Shown here in pieces: positions 61,195 to 64,000 of a DNA stretch of 64,000 nucleotides. A program made the position numbers and the translations under genes. Numbering within the stretch: the first letter of the stretch is position 1; each line of letters begins with the position of its first letter. This DNA is from Emticicia sp. CRIBPO (GTDB taxonomy: Bacteria; Bacteroidota; Bacteroidia; Cytophagales; Spirosomataceae): positions 434,001 to 498,000 of the forward strand of contig NZ_JAAAKV010000004.1 in the NCBI RefSeq assembly GCF_009905725.1. Direction: 5' to 3'. The notes under the pieces are model-generated. The model ran no database searches, had not been told where the DNA came from, and worked only from the letters and a program-made list of their open reading frames with translations.

Positions 61195-61593
61195 TTAATT
61201 TAAAGGTGTTTTAGACGGCACAAGGTCCTCACCATAATATGTGAAATCCGCATCTCCCCAGAGCGATTCAATATCATAATATTCCCTTCTGTCTTTTCTG
61301 AAAACATGTACTACTACATTAACGTAATCTAAGAGGATCCATTCTCTGTTTTGCTTTCCTTCTCTGTGCCATGGATTTTGTTGCGACACCTTAAAAACTT
61401 CTTCATCAACAGAGGTTGAAATTGCATCAATCTGAGGGTCGGTATTTCCCGAACAAATAACAAAAAAATCAGTTATGGCATTGTGTACTTTTCTTAAATC
61501 CATCACGACTATGTTGTTGGCCTTTTTTTCCTGCATTCCATGTACTACCAACTTGCACAACTCTTCACTTGAAATTTCCTTTGTTTTTTTCAT
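61195..61593 (-). CDS. rsfS: Ribosome silencing factor RsfS
   Basis: A 132-residue factor that binds L14 and blocks joining of ribosomal subunits during starvation. Seen: ISSEELCKLVVHGMQEKKANNIVVMDLRKVHNAITDFFVICSGN, DAISTSVDEEV, and WILLDYVNVVVHVFRKDRREYYDIESLWGDA. All conserved blocks are present. It forms an operon with ftsH and is divergent from birA. Confidence 0.97.
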   Translation of the reverse strand: MKKTKEISSEELCKLVVHGMQEKKANNIVVMDLRKVHNAITDFFVICSGNTDPQIDAISTSVDEEVFKVSQQNPWHREGKQNREWILLDYVNVVVHVFRKDRREYYDIESLWGDADFTYYGEDLVPSKTPLN

Positions 61594-61691
61594 TCAATTC
61601 TTTTTAAGATTAAATTTGCGAGCGGTTTGGGAGTGAATTTAAATCCAAACATCACAGATTTAGTTTTATTAAAACGCTAATTTAAGATATT

Positions 61692-62456
61692 TTGAACAAA
61701 ATTCAGCCCAAAACATTATTTGTTGGTAAAAATATAGTTTATCTGCCAACTTGTCACTCTACCAACGATATTGCCTCTGAAAAAATTCAAAATGGTGAAG
61801 GAATTGATGGAACAATTGTCATTACCGACCATCAGACTTCCGGCAGGGGCCAACGCGGCAATACCTGGGAGGCCCTCAAAGCCCAGAACATCACCATGTC
61901 ACTTATTTTAAAGCCCTCATTTTTAAGGCCTTCCGAACAGTTTGACCTGAGCATGGCGGTTTCGACGGGCATTTATCAGTTTTTTAAAGCAAACGGGACA
62001 GAAGGGGTCAGTATCAAATGGCCCAACGACATCTATATCAACGATAAAAAAGCCGGAGGTATATTAATAGAGAGTACAATTTCAGGAAATAGCCTGAATT
62101 ACTCGGTCATAGGCATCGGGCTTAATATCAACCAGAACTCATTTTCAAATCCCAGGGCCACTTCTCTGTCTGTCGAAAACGGTGGCGGAGAAATGCCGCT
62201 TGACAGGCTGGTGGAGCAATTGTGCTTTTATCTTGAAACGGCTTATCTTTCCTTAAAAAACGGTCATAAGGACGAAATAAAGAAAAAGTACCTCGAAATT
62301 ATGTTCAGGGCGGGCCGGCTCTCCCGGTTTAAAGATGAAAGCGGAACGTTTCTCGGAACCATCCGGGGTATTGACCCGGCAGGAAAACTTATTGTTGAAG
62401 GCGAAATAGCCGAAAAGTCCTATGATATTAAAGAAATTGAATATCTCTTTGATTAA
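61692..62456 (+). CDS. birA: Biotin--[acetyl-CoA-carboxylase] ligase
   Basis: A 254-residue ligase that attaches biotin to carboxylase. Seen: VYLPTCHSTNDIASEK, TDHQTSGRGQRGNTWEALKAQNITMSL (biotin/ATP-binding GRGQRG loop), SIKWPNDIYINDKKAGGILIES, and a small C-terminal SH3-like part (ESGTFLGTIRGIDPAGKLIVEG). No N-terminal helix-turn-helix, so it is a monofunctional group I enzyme that cannot act as a repressor. The start is TTG at 61692; no ATG lies before an in-frame stop. A TAAATTTG box is at 61611-61618. Its position divergent from rsfS-ftsH is typical of Bacteroidota. Confidence 0.95.
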   Translation: MNKIQPKTLFVGKNIVYLPTCHSTNDIASEKIQNGEGIDGTIVITDHQTSGRGQRGNTWEALKAQNITMSLILKPSFLRPSEQFDLSMAVSTGIYQFFKANGTEGVSIKWPNDIYINDKKAGGILIESTISGNSLNYSVIGIGLNINQNSFSNPRATSLSVENGGGEMPLDRLVEQLCFYLETAYLSLKNGHKDEIKKKYLEIMFRAGRLSRFKDESGTFLGTIRGIDPAGKLIVEGEIAEKSYDIKEIEYLFD

Positions 62457-62470
62457 TTTTTGTGAAAATG

Positions 62471-62501
62471 TTTGGGGCATTGAACCCAACCTATATTTTT
62501 G
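62471..62501 (+). promoter_or_regulatory. Consensus promoter of the GH63/MGH1-like gene
   Basis: TTTG at 62471-62474, exactly 19 bp, then TATTTTTG at 62494-62501, a full match to the Bacteroidota consensus. Transcription would start near 62508, leaving a very short leader of about 17 nt before the ATG at 62525. Confidence 0.75.
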
Positions 62502-62524
62502 TTTTTTAGTAACCAAAGCGACCT

Positions 62525-64000
62525 ATGAAGAATAACAAGGAAAGATTAAGGCTGATTGAAAGAACAGACAACAAAGGATGGAAAAAATGGGGGCCTTATC
62601 TTTCTGACAGACAATGGGGTACCGTCAGAGAAGACTACAGTGTTTACGGTAATACCTGGGATTATGTTTCACACGACATTGCCAGATCAAGAGTTTACCG
62701 CTGGGGAGAAGACGGCATCGGCGGAATTTCGGACAACAAACAACACATATGTTTTTCATTCGCTTTCTGGAATCACAAGGATAATATCCTTAAGGAGCGT
62801 TTTTTCGGACTGACCGGAACTGAGGGAAATCACGGGGAAGATGTTAAGGAGTTATACTATTATCTGGACAGCACTCCGACGCATTCCTACATGAAGATGC
62901 TGTATAAGTATCCGATCGGGCCATTTCCTTATGAAGAACTGACGGAAGAAACCAGGAGCAGAACCCGGAAAGACCCTGAATATGAGCTTATTGAAACCGG
63001 GGCCTTCGAACTCGATAACTATTTTGATATCTTTATAGAATACGCAAAAGCCGGACAAAATGACATATTGATGAAAGTCACGGCTTTTAACCGGAGTAAG
63101 AAAACCGCACCGCTTACGATCTTACCTACTTTATGGTTCAGAAATACCTGGTCATGGGGATATGAGGAATTTGCCCAGAAACCCATGCTGACCGGAGTGA
63201 CTAAAAGCCAGGTGGAGGTTTCGCATAAACTGTTCGGAAGAATGAAGCTGTATTGTCAGGATGCTGATGACCTGCTTTTTTGTGATAATGAAACCAACAT
63301 GGAGCGGGTTTTCGGTAAAGAAAATACTTCTATGTATGTAAAGGACGGTATCCATAACTACGTTGTTAACGGCAAAACCAACGCTGTCAATCCGAATGAT
63401 ATCGGCACAAAAATGTCGGCCTGTTATAATAAGGTAATAAAGCCCGGAGAAAGTGCTATCATCAAACTGCGTTTTAGTGACAATACACAGCTTAAAGAGC
63501 CTTTCGGAGATTTCGATGAAATCTTTGAAGAAAGATTAAAAGACGCCGACGAGTTTTACGGAAAAATACAGACCAATATTGCTGATCCCGGAGAAAAGGA
63601 AATCCAGAGACAAGCCTTTGCCGGAATGCTGTGGAATAAGCAGTTCTACTATTATAATATAAACCAGTGGCTCAACGGTGACCCCAAAATGCCTTTTGAG
63701 TTCAGAGGCAGGGCCTTTCAGCGGAACGCTCCATGGAAACACGCTTATATGGCCAACATCCTTTCCATGCCTGATAAATGGGAGTATCCATGGTTTGCAG
63801 CCTGGGATCTTGCTTTCCATACGATCACACTGGCTAGGATTGACCCGGATTTTGCGAAAAGACAACTGGCCGTTGTACTCAGGGAATATTACATGCACCC
63901 GAACGGGCAGATTCCGGCTTATGAATGGAATTTTTCGGATGTCAATCCGCCAGTTCATGCCTGGGCTACCTGGAAGGTGTATGAAATAGAAAAGGAACTC
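62525..64000 (+). CDS. Large GH63/MGH1-like glycosidase, N-terminal part (cut by window end)
   Basis: The frame stays open from the ATG at 62525 to the window edge (492 codons). It is a cytoplasmic-looking protein without a signal peptide. Seen: ERTDNKGWKKWGPYLSDRQWGTVREDYS at the start, SRVYRWGEDGIGGISDNKQHICFSFAFWN, TILPTLWFRNTWSWG, and the (alpha/alpha)6 barrel portion QAFAGMLWNKQFYYYNINQWLNGDP and YPWFAAWDLAFHTITLARIDPDFAKRQL. These blocks match the MGH1-like glucosidase group (GH63 clan) of Bacteroidota, which are usually about 870-900 residues. The catalytic region continues beyond the window. It carries its own strong promoter. Confidence 0.85.
   Translation, partial: MKNNKERLRLIERTDNKGWKKWGPYLSDRQWGTVREDYSVYGNTWDYVSHDIARSRVYRWGEDGIGGISDNKQHICFSFAFWNHKDNILKERFFGLTGTEGNHGEDVKELYYYLDSTPTHSYMKMLYKYPIGPFPYEELTEETRSRTRKDPEYELIETGAFELDNYFDIFIEYAKAGQNDILMKVTAFNRSKKTAPLTILPTLWFRNTWSWGYEEFAQKPMLTGVTKSQVEVSHKLFGRMKLYCQDADDLLFCDNETNMERVFGKENTSMYVKDGIHNYVVNGKTNAVNPNDIGTKMSACYNKVIKPGESAIIKLRFSDNTQLKEPFGDFDEIFEERLKDADEFYGKIQTNIADPGEKEIQRQAFAGMLWNKQFYYYNINQWLNGDPKMPFEFRGRAFQRNAPWKHAYMANILSMPDKWEYPWFAAWDLAFHTITLARIDPDFAKRQLAVVLREYYMHPNGQIPAYEWNFSDVNPPVHAWATWKVYEIEKEL

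Noticed and set aside
1-64000. tRNA, rRNA, insertion sequences, prophage, toxin-antitoxin, CRISPR-Cas or defence island
   Set aside because: All gaps over 100 bp were read; none shows a cloverleaf, transposase or terminal repeats, phage genes or known defence genes.

Overview
The window comes from a member of the Bacteroidota, most likely order Cytophagales. The evidence is a SusC/TonB-dependent receptor, a PorT-like outer membrane barrel, WbqC, HupE/UreJ-type and LytTR proteins, a carotenoid hydroxylase of the flexirubin/zeaxanthin type, and several promoters matching the Bacteroidota pattern (TTTG, about 19-23 bp, TANNTTTG). Genus cannot be fixed from the sequence alone. Almost every gene is a normal-looking chromosomal gene. 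I see no rRNA, tRNA, insertion sequence, integrase, prophage or CRISPR array.

Layout. 1-2.9 kb: 5' part of a susC gene on the minus strand, then a 930-bp gene-free stretch packed with palindromic and tandem repeats, then a rhamnogalacturonan-acetylesterase-like SGNH hydrolase. 2.9-9.7 kb: small enzymes and membrane proteins (VOC/PhnB, DoxX-like, TIGR02117, YiaA/B), aat, a PyrR homologue divergent from pth, an unrecognised small secreted protein with an operator-like promoter, a lipoprotein and an SDR oxidoreductase. 9.8-13.6 kb: clpB and wbqC. 14.2-21.4 kb: an acyl-CoA dehydrogenase paired with an APH-type kinase (a split version of the ACAD11 architecture), followed by a GH140-like hydrolase, a serine hydrolase and a sialate-O-acetylesterase-like protein. 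21.4-23.9 kb: an alpha/beta hydrolase, ECF sigma factor and membrane protein operon with an Lrp regulator upstream. 24.2-36.5 kb: M16 peptidase, rplS with a structured leader, dapF, rho, an OmpA protein with a helix-hairpin-helix membrane partner, kdsC, a membrane LytTR regulator, an FKBP isomerase and a Prc-type protease.

36.8-46.7 kb: an M1 aminopeptidase with a HupE/UreJ-like membrane protein, then an AraC regulator divergent from a three-gene sugar operon (isomerase/epimerase, Gfo/Idh/MocA oxidoreductase and a 1218-residue ThuA/dehydrogenase protein that ends in a type-1 copper domain). 46.8-59.1 kb: MFS transporter, patatin, polyprenyl synthase, a class A beta-lactamase-like protein with an altered omega loop, crtZ, a PafA-type alkaline phosphatase, a PD-(D/E)XK-like protein, a ROK kinase, a LytS/LytR-type two-component pair, a histidine phosphatase, a hotdog thioesterase and a PorT-like barrel. 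59.1-64 kb: ftsH and rsfS divergent from birA, then a large GH63/MGH1-like glycosidase cut by the window edge.

Together the accessory genes point to a carbohydrate-degrading, pigmented heterotroph. Pectin-type side-chain enzymes flank a repeat-rich susC locus and a second cluster at 16.6-21.4 kb. The most notable points are the repeat cluster at 1.4-2.05 kb, the ACAD/kinase pair, the copper-domain dehydrogenase operon, the beta-lactamase-like protein with Asp at the Glu166 position, the rplS leader and the operator-like promoter of the small secreted protein. No clear novel defence or mobile system is present.
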